A DNA stretch of 64,000 nucleotides from Chitinophagales bacterium (GCA_041392475.1 JAWKLZ010000003.1:1385501-1449500); one strand, 5' to 3'. Shown: positions 7,397 to 16,940, numbered from the stretch's first letter. Numbers and translations: made by a program. Notes: generated from the letters alone by a model not told the origin.

Positions 7397-8359
7397 TCAA
7401 TATGACCACAAATTGTGTTCGATCTCCATTATTTCCTGTTTGATGCGTTCCGATTCCATCAAAGCATCTTTCCCCACTGCATAGTCTTTGATGCGGCGGT
7501 CAAAAATATTGGATTCTTTCACAATGTTGCTCACAAACATTCTGGCCTCCAAAATATCGTCCCACGTTAATCGCATCCCATCATTCAAGCGATTGTAAGT
7601 TTCTACATTCACCAAATATTTGCGAAAGCTGGGATAATAAGCCCAAAACAAGGTGCGTTGCCCTCGAAGTTCACCATTGTCGTCCACCACATTCACCACA
7701 GGCGCAATGCCCAATATACGAATGTGCATCCGAGAAGTGTTTTCATCAAAAATCCAGTCTTCTTTGAAACGGAAAGTTTCAACCGTTTGCCAATTAAACT
7801 CATTTGTTACAATCTCCGTATATTCTTGGTAAGTGTAAGGGTCGATTACCAGAATCGTATCGGTCAAACCCAGCGATTTTTTGACCTCCAAAATGGGAAT
7901 AGGCGTTTTGAAGTCTTCATCTGCAAAGATGTAGGCATCCTCTTTTTGGGCTGCAATGTCCATCAACACATTGACAAACGGGTCTCTGGAGTCTGCAAAA
8001 ATTTGATTCATTTTTTGGTGAACATTCACTTCTCGCCAAATTCGTTTCTGCCAAAAAACATCTGCTTCCCTAATATTGGGGTAAGGCAGTGGCTTTCGGT
8101 CTTTGGCAATGTGACGCACATAAGCACCATCTATTACCTTGTTTTGCGGGATGTTAGCTTTAGGAGTTTCGGATTTCTCTTCTGTGTAAGATTCTTTTTG
8201 CTTGGGTTTGGTATCAGCCACTTTTTGCAGTGGATGGAGTTCTACCAATCCTGTTGAATATTCGGTTTCGGTGGTAAAGGTGAAATTATCAGGATTTTGC
8301 GCCGAAAGAATAGAAGCACCAAACCCTAGCAGTGACAGCAGCAACAGTGGACTTTTCAT
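7397..8359 (-). CDS. gldN: GldN/PorN-family type IX secretion protein
   Basis: GldN is a periplasmic part of the GldK-GldN ring of the type IX secretion system that drives export and gliding in Bacteroidota. The match lies in the region after about residue 85, with GAYVRHIAKDRKPLPYPN, FWQKRIWREVNVHQKMN and the C-terminal LTWDDILEARMF block. I chose the internal ATG at 8359 because it starts a clean signal peptide, KSPLLLLSLLGFGASILSAQ, giving 320 residues. GldN normally ends a gldKLMN operon. Here both neighbours are unrelated, so this is either an orphan copy or a paralogue. T9SS-sorted proteins are encoded in the window. Confidence 0.75.
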   Translation of the reverse strand: MKSPLLLLSLLGFGASILSAQNPDNFTFTTETEYSTGLVELHPLQKVADTKPKQKESYTEEKSETPKANIPQNKVIDGAYVRHIAKDRKPLPYPNIREADVFWQKRIWREVNVHQKMNQIFADSRDPFVNVLMDIAAQKEDAYIFADEDFKTPIPILEVKKSLGLTDTILVIDPYTYQEYTEIVTNEFNWQTVETFRFKEDWIFDENTSRMHIRILGIAPVVNVVDDNGELRGQRTLFWAYYPSFRKYLVNVETYNRLNDGMRLTWDDILEARMFVSNIVKESNIFDRRIKDYAVGKDALMESERIKQEIMEIEHNLWSY

Positions 8360-8585
8360 GTTTTCTGTGATTTTGGGTGAACAAGTAAATCGAAAGTTCA
8401 ATCTAAATAAATTCCGATTTCAGAATGTAAAGTTTGCTGCCATAGAAATTATTGAAGGAAAAATTGGGAGTTTGAAAATAAAATGGGTTTTGATTATCTT
8501 GTGGAATGTGGTAAAACTAATACCGTGTAACAGAAACTAATCACTACTTAGGTTTTCTTAACGCCTTCAAAAACAGCTTTATTGC

Positions 8586-9551
8586 ATGGAAAAACTATCA
8601 GCCAGCACTTACTTGACCAGAGAAGAACGAAAAATGCTGATGCAAAAAAACGATTTGCAGGCAGCTATTGAAGTGATTGTAAATTGGTTGTGGATTGTTG
8701 CAGCCTTCGCTTTGGTCTATTTTTTCCCAAATATTTTGACCATTCTCATTGCACTATTCATTTTGGGCGGCAAACAGTTGGCGTGTGCCATTTTGATGCA
8801 CGATGCTTCTCACCATGCCGTTTTCACCCATCCCAAAGTCAATGATTTTGTCGGCAAATGGTTTGGAGCTTATCCCGTTTTTCAGGATATGCTGAAATAC
8901 CGCCCCTATCACTACCGACATCACGTCACCACAGGTACAGACGACGACCCCGATTTGCTGCTCACACGAGGATATCCAACGAGTCGAGCCAGTATGTTCC
9001 GCAAATTCACCAGAGATTTGACGGGTATCACAGGCATCAAAACACACATTGGTCTATTGATGCTGCACCTTGAATACCTACAATATGGCAAGGATGGTAA
9101 ACTCGAAAAAGTATCTCAGAAAAACCGTACTTGGGGGGCTTTCTTCCGCACCTTGCTGCAAAATTTGGGTGGGGCAATCTTCACCAATGCTTTGATATGG
9201 GGAATTTGTTGGTTAATCGGTGCTCCTTATTTGTATTTACTTTGGATAGGAGCGATGTTGACTACTTTTCAATTTAGCCTGCGGGTTCGGTCTATGGCAG
9301 AACATTCGATGGTTGAAGATTCCGAAGATCCGATTCGCAATACCCGCACGACTTATGCCAATTGGCTGGAGCGTATGTTGTTTGCACCCTACCATGTCAA
9401 TTTTCACCTCGAACACCACATGCTCATGGCAGTTCCGCCTTACAATTTGCCGAAAATGCACGAGTTATTGAAGGAAAGGGGGTTTTATGAAAAGGGATTG
9501 TTGGAAAAGGGATATTGGAGGATATTGAGGATGGCGGTAAAAGAAGGGTGA
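8586..9551 (+). CDS. Membrane fatty acid desaturase/hydroxylase family protein
   Basis: The 321-residue integral membrane protein carries the three histidine boxes of di-iron desaturases: HDASHH (72-77), HYRHH (109-113) and FHLEHH (273-278). Hydrophobic segments lie at about 30-70 and 185-235. Family members insert double bonds or hydroxyls into acyl chains of lipids using O2 and reduced ferredoxin or cytochrome b5. The regiospecificity cannot be read from the sequence. It stands alone and is followed after 4 bp by the convergent end of the Septu-like nuclease gene. Confidence 0.8.
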   Translation: MEKLSASTYLTREERKMLMQKNDLQAAIEVIVNWLWIVAAFALVYFFPNILTILIALFILGGKQLACAILMHDASHHAVFTHPKVNDFVGKWFGAYPVFQDMLKYRPYHYRHHVTTGTDDDPDLLLTRGYPTSRASMFRKFTRDLTGITGIKTHIGLLMLHLEYLQYGKDGKLEKVSQKNRTWGAFFRTLLQNLGGAIFTNALIWGICWLIGAPYLYLLWIGAMLTTFQFSLRVRSMAEHSMVEDSEDPIRNTRTTYANWLERMLFAPYHVNFHLEHHMLMAVPPYNLPKMHELLKERGFYEKGLLEKGYWRILRMAVKEG

Positions 9552-9555
9552 TTTT

Positions 9556-10296
9556 TCAAAGCTTGTTTTGTTTTAGAAAATCATCTAAGTCTATGTCTGG
9601 TTCTTTTGTTTTGGAAGCCCTCAAGATATTTTGCTTACACATTTCAAAAGCAGTAGGAAAACGGTCTATCAAAAAATCTTCCCAACTATTGATACCTCTT
9701 TGAATGAAATCTAATTTTTCAGCCAAGTAATCTCTTCGGATATTGTAAAAATGGTTGATACCCAATGTTTCTATCATTGTTTCGACACGCTGAAAATCTT
9801 CTTTGCTTAGTGTTTTTTTTGGGCGATAAACGTGTTCTTCTTCATCGTAATCAAGAAGTTCAAAAGGGTCATAATCTTCTCTATCTGGTTTCAATATCTT
9901 GTCAATCGATTTGCTACCTTTTACGTTTTGATTGATGTGAGGGTGAACAACAAACAAATTATCCCAAAGCCAATCTTTTATGCCTTCTTTGTCTTTTTTC
10001 TTTGCCTTCAATTTTTCATCAAAATGCTCCAAATCTCCTTCTATACCTCTTTTAGGTCTTGAAGAAGCATATTTTCCTTCTTTCCATTTTGTGGCTTCAT
10101 AATGAATGGAATCACACAAGCGTCTTTCAGTATAAGCACACAAACCATCTTGACAATGAAACAATTGCATGACAACATCTGCGTAACGTTTTGTTGAAGT
10201 ATCAATTTTAGGATGTTTCTTATTCTTAGCTTCTAAGCCTTCTTCCCATTTTTTATATCTTATAGAAAGGGAACATTTTTTGTCAATTTTCCTCAT
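9556..10296 (-). CDS. PtuB-like HNH nuclease of a Septu-like defence pair
   Basis: The 246-residue protein lies 1 nt downstream of a PtuA-like ATPase on the same strand. It has the layout of PtuB/TIGR02646-like HNH nucleases: GLCAYTERRL (51-60), DLEHFDEK (88-95, with the HNH His91) and WDNLFVVHPHINQNVKG (111-127, with the central Asn113). The usual zinc-knuckle cysteines of the family (CxYCE and CxxCN) are replaced by CAYTE and HPHIN, so metal binding may differ. In Septu systems the ATPase senses phage and the nuclease degrades DNA. The role here is by analogy. Confidence 0.65.
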   Translation of the reverse strand: MRKIDKKCSLSIRYKKWEEGLEAKNKKHPKIDTSTKRYADVVMQLFHCQDGLCAYTERRLCDSIHYEATKWKEGKYASSRPKRGIEGDLEHFDEKLKAKKKDKEGIKDWLWDNLFVVHPHINQNVKGSKSIDKILKPDREDYDPFELLDYDEEEHVYRPKKTLSKEDFQRVETMIETLGINHFYNIRRDYLAEKLDFIQRGINSWEDFLIDRFPTAFEMCKQNILRASKTKEPDIDLDDFLKQNKL

Positions 10297-10297
10297 T

Positions 10298-11671
10298 TTA
10301 ATGACCGTTTAAAGATGTCCAGTCCAATAATTGCCCCGCTTTTTTGTAGGCTTCAATGGTTTTTTGGGTTTCGGGTGTTGGATTAAGCAGTTTTCCTTCA
10401 TCCTTCAATGTAGTCAGTTGATTCTTCAAAATGGAAAACTCCATCAATTTTTTGGCTCTAAAAGAAGTGTTCCCTTCTTCCTCCAAATCAAATACTTTGG
10501 TCAAAATCGAATCCCACCGCAAATACCGAGGATCTAAAAAATAATCATCTATATGTGTTCCTTCTCCCGTATAATACTTTTCTCGATAGACCTTCCCTTT
10601 TTCATCAAACTTCAATTCCACAATTTCCCACGGTTCAAAAGAGGAGGCGATAAGCGGAGAATGGGTCGCAAAAAAGAACTGCGTTTCGTTTTCTTCCTTT
10701 TTATTCAAGGACAGATAAAAAGGAACGATTTGAGTTTGCATATCAGGATAAAGAGAGTTTTCGGGTTGATCCATCAATACAATCGTATCTTTTTGCAGCA
10801 AATAATAAAGCGGAAAAGCGGTATAGAGAATCTGTTTAGTGCCTGTACTCAAATCTTGGTAGGGAATTGTTTTTCCCTCCTTCAATAGCTGAATTTGAAT
10901 GGTATTGAGTTCTTCAACGCTGTCAATTTCTGTTTTGGTAGCCAAGTGAAGTTTGTTGAGCAATTTGTCCAAACATTCATCTGCCAATTTTTTTAGAGGG
11001 TTTGGGTTCTCTGCTCTCCAATGTTCCATTGCAGATTTGATATCAACAGATTCTTTTTCAGCACGTTTGGTGAGTGCTATTCGAAAATCAACTTCTAAAT
11101 TTCGGTGTTTGTTGATGATATTTAGGTGATTCCTCCATAAAGCAGCAGCAGTATCTTGATTAAATTCAAAGTAGAAAAAGTGAGACATGAGTTGAAAAAG
11201 AGTATCTGTTTTTTTTCTTTCTTCAACACTCGTAAATTGTATTTCCTCAAAATCTTTGACATTTGTAAGGTTTTCAGGAAAATACAATAGTTGTTTTGTT
11301 ATTTGTGGGTTTTTAGGCTTATATCTTGATTTATTGTTTTCATCTTCTTTTCGATTCCCAATCTTATAGTTAGGTACTCCTATTCCATTAGAAAGGTATT
11401 GTATGCAACTTACTTTTACATGCTCATTTTCACCAAAATTTATTTTAGGTATTGCATTAGTAACTGTGGGAACAGTATTATAAAGAGAAGATAAAATACC
11501 TTCTCTCAATATTTTCAACAAAGTAGTTTTCCCCGTCCCACTCTGCCCAATAATGCAAACCTTATCCAATGCCCTACCCGCTTTTGTAGGATGATCTTTA
11601 GGATAAGTCAAATTCAGTTTTAAATCTTCAAACTGACGAAAATTTTTGATATGAATTTCGCTAATCTTCAT
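10298..11671 (-). CDS. PtuA-like AAA/ABC-type ATPase of a Septu-like defence pair
   Basis: This 457-residue SMC/OLD-like ATPase has Walker A GQSGTGKT (42-49), an ABC signature LSTGTKQ (274-280), Walker B IVLMDQPENSLYP (297-309) and a switch histidine in ATHSP (335-339). The N-terminus, KISEIHIKNFRQFEDLKLNL, is typical of defence ATPases. There is no Toprim domain, which sets it apart from OLD nucleases. The HNH gene follows after 1 nt, so the two are co-transcribed and probably form one complex. I saw no reverse transcriptase or retron RNA next to them, which argues against a retron. Confidence 0.75.
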   Translation of the reverse strand: MKISEIHIKNFRQFEDLKLNLTYPKDHPTKAGRALDKVCIIGQSGTGKTTLLKILREGILSSLYNTVPTVTNAIPKINFGENEHVKVSCIQYLSNGIGVPNYKIGNRKEDENNKSRYKPKNPQITKQLLYFPENLTNVKDFEEIQFTSVEERKKTDTLFQLMSHFFYFEFNQDTAAALWRNHLNIINKHRNLEVDFRIALTKRAEKESVDIKSAMEHWRAENPNPLKKLADECLDKLLNKLHLATKTEIDSVEELNTIQIQLLKEGKTIPYQDLSTGTKQILYTAFPLYYLLQKDTIVLMDQPENSLYPDMQTQIVPFYLSLNKKEENETQFFFATHSPLIASSFEPWEIVELKFDEKGKVYREKYYTGEGTHIDDYFLDPRYLRWDSILTKVFDLEEEGNTSFRAKKLMEFSILKNQLTTLKDEGKLLNPTPETQKTIEAYKKAGQLLDWTSLNGH

Positions 11672-11780
11672 TTTTGCTTTGGTTGATAGATACAGATAAA
11701 CGTATGTAAGTTAAATGAAAAAATGGTAAACGTTTTCATCCGACTGCTTTTTTTTTGACCAAAAAAGCAATCTCTCAGCC

Positions 11781-12698
11781 CTAAATCCCTTTCTTCCTCC
11801 CCACCCCATGCCAAAACGGAGCCTTCTCCGAAAACCGAATATCCTCCAAACCAGCCGCTTCCATCATCATTTGAATTTCTGCTTGAGAATAGCGTTTTTC
11901 CAAAGGCGTACCAAAACGATCTAAAGCATCGTTGCGGATGATGTAAAAACTTTTGTCGCAATAATAGGAGAGGGGCAACATAGGAACAAGCCGTTTCACT
12001 ATCGGAATCTTGGATAAAACCCGACCCAAACCCACAAAAGGCATATACAACGCCACCGCCAACACATCACAAACCACTGCTTTCAAAGCAAAAGGCAAAC
12101 GGCTCACCACTTGCCGCAAAAGATTGGAAGCCTTGAAAATCAGGCGATACGTTGCGCCACGGTTGTCCAAACTGTAATACAAATAGGTCAAAAAATACCC
12201 ATTTGGTTTCACCTTATCCACACACTTCTTCAATGCCTCTGCCGTATTCGGAAGATGGTGCAAAACCCCCAAGCAAAAAGCAAAGTCAAAACTGCCGTCT
12301 GCAAAAGGAATTTCGTCAATACCCGCCTGCGTCACCCGTACATTCTCCGCTTCCTTCAACAATTCTGCCGCCACCAAAACCGCTTCACTCGGATCAATCG
12401 CCTCCACAAATCCCGCCCGACTGCTCACATATTTTGACCAACGCCCACTCCCACAACCAATGTCCAACACCCTCGAATCCTTGTTCAACATTGCTTCGTT
12501 CACCACATCAAAATATTCCTCTCCAATGCGCTCCAATTCAGCCGCTTCAAATTGGTGAAAACGCTGCCATTCCTCACCAAAAGAATCAATCGTTTGGTCA
12601 TCAGCGAATTGCTGTTCTTCTTTTTCCTTCAAAAAAGAAGCAATGGATTTGGACGCTGACCGAATGAAATGTTTGGGTTTGTTAGTGTATGGAATCAT
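11781..12698 (-). CDS. SAM-dependent methyltransferase, surface-glycan context
   Basis: I start this gene at 12698, 8 bp after the stop of the upstream glycosyltransferase, because the longer frame runs back into that gene and begins with an unconvincing basic stretch. The 305-residue product has the class I methyltransferase motif VLDIGCGSGRW (77-87), an acidic IDPSE loop and FCLGVLHHLPN. The C-terminal third has a hydrophobic segment (VVCDVLAVALYMPFVGLG). Being co-transcribed with a group-1 glycosyltransferase suggests that it modifies a glycan or lipid carrier. The substrate is unknown. Confidence 0.75.
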   Translation of the reverse strand: MIPYTNKPKHFIRSASKSIASFLKEKEEQQFADDQTIDSFGEEWQRFHQFEAAELERIGEEYFDVVNEAMLNKDSRVLDIGCGSGRWSKYVSSRAGFVEAIDPSEAVLVAAELLKEAENVRVTQAGIDEIPFADGSFDFAFCLGVLHHLPNTAEALKKCVDKVKPNGYFLTYLYYSLDNRGATYRLIFKASNLLRQVVSRLPFALKAVVCDVLAVALYMPFVGLGRVLSKIPIVKRLVPMLPLSYYCDKSFYIIRNDALDRFGTPLEKRYSQAEIQMMMEAAGLEDIRFSEKAPFWHGVGRKKGI

Positions 12699-12705
12699 TT
12701 GGAAA

Positions 12706-13944
12706 TTAAAATGAAAATGAAACTTTTTGGTACAAGGCAGCATATTTATCCACCGCCTTCTGCAAATCGTAATACGCAAAAGCCTTTTCTCGAATTGCAG
12801 CAGCATCGTATTTTTTCCGCTTCAAATCTACCAAGATCCTTGCTGCCGCTTCCTTCAATGTTTGCTCTTCAAAATCACCTATTGCAATCCCACCTTCCAT
12901 ATCCACAATAATTTGCCCAACATCACCCACACCCGAATTGCAGACCACAGGAATTCCCATGGCGAACAACTCACCCAATTTGGTCGGAGAACTCGAAATT
13001 TTGGAATACAAAGGTCTGATAAAAAATACACTAAAATCTGAAGCCGAAAGAAAATGCGCCACTTCTTGTCGTTTCGCAAACACCACTTTGAAGTCACTGG
13101 GCTTCAAACCGTACTTTGCAGCCGCTTCAAAAATGGTTTCGGGTTTTTCAGGGGTCACAAACAAAAACAAAGCATTGGAGTATTGCTCTTTTAACAAACT
13201 GAAAAACAACAACATTTCGTTGAGCATATACCAAGTGCCAATCGAACCCAAATAAGAAACCACCAATTGATTTCCGTTTATCTGCAAATCTTTCCGAGCC
13301 TTCACCCTTCCTTCCTCCGTCGCTAATGGAAACACTTCAAAATCAGCACTGCAAGGAATCACTTCAATCGGTACTTTGGGATTGTAGGCCTCCCAAACCA
13401 TCATTTCATCCTTACCCGCTTCCGTCAAAATCACCACAGCATCACTGTTTTGCAGATAAGCAGCCTCCTTCTTTTTGTATTGGCGATATGCAAAACGGTA
13501 AAAAGGATGCTTCAAATCCCACAAACCACCATCCACCCGTTCATCTACCCAAAACCCCCGCATATCAAACAAAAACTTCACCCCAAACCGCTGCTTCAAA
13601 TACCATCCAATATCTGCACTCACATAACTTCTGCAATGCGTCATATCAAAATTCTGCTGTCTGTGTAGCAGAGTCGCTTTTCGGCGAAGCTGAAAAATAT
13701 CCCAGTATTTGGCGAGAATTGGAGGCGAAGCAGTATAAAAAATGGGCTGCCAATCAATGTGATGCGCCTCCAAATAGCTGCGAATGTCCGCCCCATATTT
13801 TTCAAAACGTTCCTTTTTTTCGCAACTCAAAAGGGTGAATTGATATCCTCTTTGCTGCAAACCAACAATATAGGGAATGACCTGCGACTGTCCTAAAGGA
13901 TCGGTCATGCCATCGTAGGAGATATAGAGTACTTTTAGTGTCAT
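12706..13944 (-). CDS. Glycosyltransferase family 4 (group 1) protein
   Basis: The 412-residue cytoplasmic protein has the GT-B fold pattern. The N-terminal Rossmann half opens VLYISYDGMTDPLGQSQVIP (5-24). The C-terminal nucleotide-sugar half contains VSYLGSIGTWY and a SSPTKLGELFAMGIPVVCN block, equivalent to the E-x7-E region of GT4 enzymes. It retains anomeric configuration by family rule. The sugar and acceptor are unknown. It heads an operon with the downstream methyltransferase. There is no wider capsule or LPS cluster here, so the pair is an isolated decoration module. Confidence 0.8.
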   Translation of the reverse strand: MTLKVLYISYDGMTDPLGQSQVIPYIVGLQQRGYQFTLLSCEKKERFEKYGADIRSYLEAHHIDWQPIFYTASPPILAKYWDIFQLRRKATLLHRQQNFDMTHCRSYVSADIGWYLKQRFGVKFLFDMRGFWVDERVDGGLWDLKHPFYRFAYRQYKKKEAAYLQNSDAVVILTEAGKDEMMVWEAYNPKVPIEVIPCSADFEVFPLATEEGRVKARKDLQINGNQLVVSYLGSIGTWYMLNEMLLFFSLLKEQYSNALFLFVTPEKPETIFEAAAKYGLKPSDFKVVFAKRQEVAHFLSASDFSVFFIRPLYSKISSSPTKLGELFAMGIPVVCNSGVGDVGQIIVDMEGGIAIGDFEEQTLKEAAARILVDLKRKKYDAAAIREKAFAYYDLQKAVDKYAALYQKVSFSF

Positions 13945-14075
13945 ATATCCGCAAAAATAGGCTTATTTTTTAAGTTTGGGGCGAAAATAAGATTTCCAAA
14001 TCAAGACTTCAATTGTATGGATGAAGAAAAAAAGGTATTTTGCTAAATACAATAAACATGGCTAAACTGTAGAGA

Positions 14076-15488
14076 ATGATGGGCAAACTACTATCGATAG
14101 TTTTGATGGCATTGAGTATAAATGCCTTAGGGGTGATTCATCAAGTTGGATCTACCAAAAACTATGTTTCGCCAAATGCACTCTATTTGGCCAATGTTAT
14201 TCAAGACGGGGATACCATTGAAGTAGATGCCGAAACCTATATAGGTTCAGCAGCGTTGGCGGTTTGGCAAAACAACGAACTCTTAATCAAAGGAGTAGGA
14301 GGAATGCCACATTTAATCTCAAATGGAAGTTATATTTGGGGAAAAGGAATTTGGGTGTTGGTAGGGAATGATATTACCGTTGAACACATCGAATTTTCGG
14401 AAGCCGCTGTGCCTGACCAAAATGGTGCAGGAATCCGACTCGATGGAATAGGCTTGACAGTTCGGCATTGTTATTTTCATGACAACGAAAATGGTATTTT
14501 AACCTCCAATCCTTATGATGGAGACATCTTGATTGAGTTTTCTGAATTTTCCAACAATGGCTATGGAGATGGTTTTAGCCATAATTTATACATTGGACAC
14601 GTCAATAAACTGACCTTTCGCTTCAATTATTCTCACCATGCCAAAATCGGACACAATCTAAAATCAAGAGCTAATGAGAATTACATTCTTTACAACCGTA
14701 TTATGGACGAAGAAACGGGCAATTCGAGTCGGTTGATAGATTTGCCGAATGGAGGTTTTGCCATTCTTTTAGGAAACTTGTTGATGCAGGGTCAAAATGC
14801 AGAAAACAACAATTTGGTGGGGTATGGAAAAGAGGGGCTGTCAAATACTGCGCCGCATGAATTGTATATGGCAAATAATACACTCTTGAACAAAAGAACT
14901 ACCTCTTGTATCTTCTTGGACATCAACAATGAGACAAGCAATATGGAGATTTTTAACAATATTTTTGCAGGTACAGGAACTACTATCAATGGCGTATCAG
15001 CAAATCTTATGAATGGGAATGTTATCGAAGCCAATGTTTCTATGCTGGAATTTGTGGATGAACCTAATTTTGATTACCGCCTTAGAACAAACTCTCCTGC
15101 AATAGATTATGGTGTAATGACAAATCCTGTTAATGGCCTTTCACTTATTCCAGACCTGATTTATGAACACCCAACCAATTTCATGCATCGAAATACTGTA
15201 AATAACATAGACGCAGGAGCTTATGAGTTTAATGGAGTTGTATCTATTGAAGATACCACACCCAATATTTTCGCCATCTATCCCAATCCAACCAAAGGCA
15301 TATTGAAGTTCAATATGGAGAGAAACTTTATCAAACAGATTGTAGTTTACAATATTTTAGGAGAAATGATGACTTCTACCTTCTATTCCAATGAATTGGA
15401 CATAAGTTTTTTCGCCAAAGGAGTTTATTTTGTGGTCATTGAAGGAAGGCAAGGGGAAAATTACCATTGGCAGTTGGTGAAAGAATAG
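14076..15488 (+). CDS. Secreted right-handed beta-helix protein with a type A T9SS sorting domain
   Basis: The 470-residue protein starts with a signal peptide (residues 1-19). The central region (about 80-330) has the short-strand, Asn/Gly-rich turns of parallel beta-helix (pectate-lyase-like) proteins, for example NNGYGDGFSHNLYIGH and MEIFNNIFAGTG. The C-terminal 75 residues, with IYPNPTKGILKF and ending YFVVIEGRQGENYHWQLVKE, form a T9SS type A sorting domain, so the protein is probably exported and cell-surface anchored. A polysaccharide lyase or binding role is possible, but catalytic residues were not identified. Confidence 0.8.
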   Translation: MMGKLLSIVLMALSINALGVIHQVGSTKNYVSPNALYLANVIQDGDTIEVDAETYIGSAALAVWQNNELLIKGVGGMPHLISNGSYIWGKGIWVLVGNDITVEHIEFSEAAVPDQNGAGIRLDGIGLTVRHCYFHDNENGILTSNPYDGDILIEFSEFSNNGYGDGFSHNLYIGHVNKLTFRFNYSHHAKIGHNLKSRANENYILYNRIMDEETGNSSRLIDLPNGGFAILLGNLLMQGQNAENNNLVGYGKEGLSNTAPHELYMANNTLLNKRTTSCIFLDINNETSNMEIFNNIFAGTGTTINGVSANLMNGNVIEANVSMLEFVDEPNFDYRLRTNSPAIDYGVMTNPVNGLSLIPDLIYEHPTNFMHRNTVNNIDAGAYEFNGVVSIEDTTPNIFAIYPNPTKGILKFNMERNFIKQIVVYNILGEMMTSTFYSNELDISFFAKGVYFVVIEGRQGENYHWQLVKE

Positions 15489-15544
15489 GTTTGTAATTTT
15501 TACAAAAAACAATTATTCCTACACAAGTTTTGGCAACAGTTGAC

Positions 15545-15615
15545 GTGAGCAAAAACTCGCCTATTGAACATTCAGACTTGTCGAAATACCTAAAAGATTC
15601 GGCGAGGTTTGAAAC
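15545..15615. repeat. Small hairpin repeat, copy 1
   Basis: The segment starts GTGAGCAAAAACTCGCC and ends GGCGAGGTTTGAAACG, so CTCGCC and GGCGAG can pair. The same two ends recur in inverted orientation at 27124-27170 with a different middle. Confidence 0.45.
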
Positions 15616-15624
15616 GGTCAAATC

Positions 15625-16713
15625 TCAAAAAAGCCCCTCTCTATCCCAAAAACCAACCTCTACTCCCAAAACAAAAATCCTCCCCAACAATTCCATTTCC
15701 TCCAATTCCTTCTGCCACAACTCCAAACGCACGGCATCCTTTTCAGTAGTCAAAATAATGGCATGTTCATATTTTGCTGCCAATGCTTCAAATTTTGTCC
15801 TAATCTGCTCCAAATCCGCCACCGAAAAATCATGATGATCGTCAAAAAACAGAGTCTCTAATTTATCTTCCCCATCCGTAGCCCACGAATTCATTTTAGG
15901 GAGAGCCAAAACATATTCCACAACTCGTTCAGGTTTTGCAATTCCACAGACCACCAAAACCGCATCAACTTTCTTTCTCTTCCAGTTCAATTTGACCGAT
16001 TTATCCACAAAAGCGTAGGGCTGTTGGTATTTCAAAAAGGAAAAGGTGAGTTTTTGATGAGGCAGAGGATAAATAGCAGCAATGATTTCGAGTTTTTCAA
16101 GAGCATTCAAACGTTTAGGACACTTCGTTACCACAATCATATCAGCCCGTTGATATCCCCTCTGAAACTCCCGTAAACTACCCATTGGCAACACATAATC
16201 CTCCGTAAAAAGGTGATTAAAATCGGTCAATAAAATCAGTGTATCTACTGCAATCGCACGGTGTTGAAAAACATCGTCCAACACAATCACTTCAATATCA
16301 GGCTTCAATTGCAGCAATTTACGAACTGCCTTCACCCGTTTTTCACCTACCGCCACTTCAACACCATCTTTTGCAAATTTTCGATACATCTGCATCGGTT
16401 CATCCCCAATCTCCAAAGCCGTAGATTTTGCATCCGCCAAGACAAAGCCCTTTGTTTTTCGTTTATAACCCCGACTAACCACCGCCACATTATAAGTATC
16501 CTTCAACTGCCGCACCAAATACTCCACATGAGGCGTTTTACCCGTTCCGCCACTACTTAGATTCCCCACACCTATCAACCGAACTCCTTCGAAAGATGTT
16601 GATTTCAATATATTCCAGTCATAGAGTTTATTTCTTAACCAACCTATTACACCATACAGAAAAGTAATTGGGAATAACAACCAACGAAATACACTTATTT
16701 TTTCCATTAGCAT
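15625..16713 (-). CDS. lpxK: Tetraacyldisaccharide 4'-kinase
   Basis: LpxK phosphorylates the 4' position of the lipid A precursor disaccharide at the inner membrane. The 362-residue protein has an N-terminal hydrophobic segment (about 9-27), then the P-loop NLSSGGTGKTP (51-61) preceded by LIGVG, and the family block VIVLDDVFQHR, where most LpxK proteins have DDGFQHR. Length is typical. It shows that the organism makes lipid A. It is not linked to other lpx genes here. Confidence 0.9.
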   Translation of the reverse strand: MLMEKISVFRWLLFPITFLYGVIGWLRNKLYDWNILKSTSFEGVRLIGVGNLSSGGTGKTPHVEYLVRQLKDTYNVAVVSRGYKRKTKGFVLADAKSTALEIGDEPMQMYRKFAKDGVEVAVGEKRVKAVRKLLQLKPDIEVIVLDDVFQHRAIAVDTLILLTDFNHLFTEDYVLPMGSLREFQRGYQRADMIVVTKCPKRLNALEKLEIIAAIYPLPHQKLTFSFLKYQQPYAFVDKSVKLNWKRKKVDAVLVVCGIAKPERVVEYVLALPKMNSWATDGEDKLETLFFDDHHDFSVADLEQIRTKFEALAAKYEHAIILTTEKDAVRLELWQKELEEMELLGRIFVLGVEVGFWDREGLF

Positions 16714-16811
16714 TATGATTTTTTGCTATAAATAGACACATAAAACTTGTTGTGTCATATTTTGGTAAGAATTTTGCATACCATAAGATAGGAATTTTGT
16801 CAGCAAAACTT

Positions 16812-16835
16812 TGACAACGGTTGAAAACCTTGTCA
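16812..16835. promoter_or_regulatory. Hairpin in the leader region of the giant gene
   Basis: TGACAACGGTT pairs with AACCTTGTCA around a GAA loop, with one bulged C. No T-run follows, so an operator or mRNA leader structure is more likely than a terminator. Confidence 0.3.
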
Positions 16836-16940
16836 ACAGTTGAAGCGAAAACGATACCAAGCCACCAAAACCATCCACTACCAAGAGTTTACTGATATAC
16901 CTACCTTAAAAAATCAACCAAAACCAATCGTTTCTTCAAA

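Noticed and set aside
9515..11700. Retron in place of a Septu pair
   Set aside because: PtuAB-like genes also serve some retrons, but no reverse transcriptase or msr/msd-like inverted repeat was seen in the flanks.
12699..12806. Longer start for the glycan methyltransferase
   Set aside because: The extra 36 residues overlap the glycosyltransferase gene and look like translated coding DNA of another frame.
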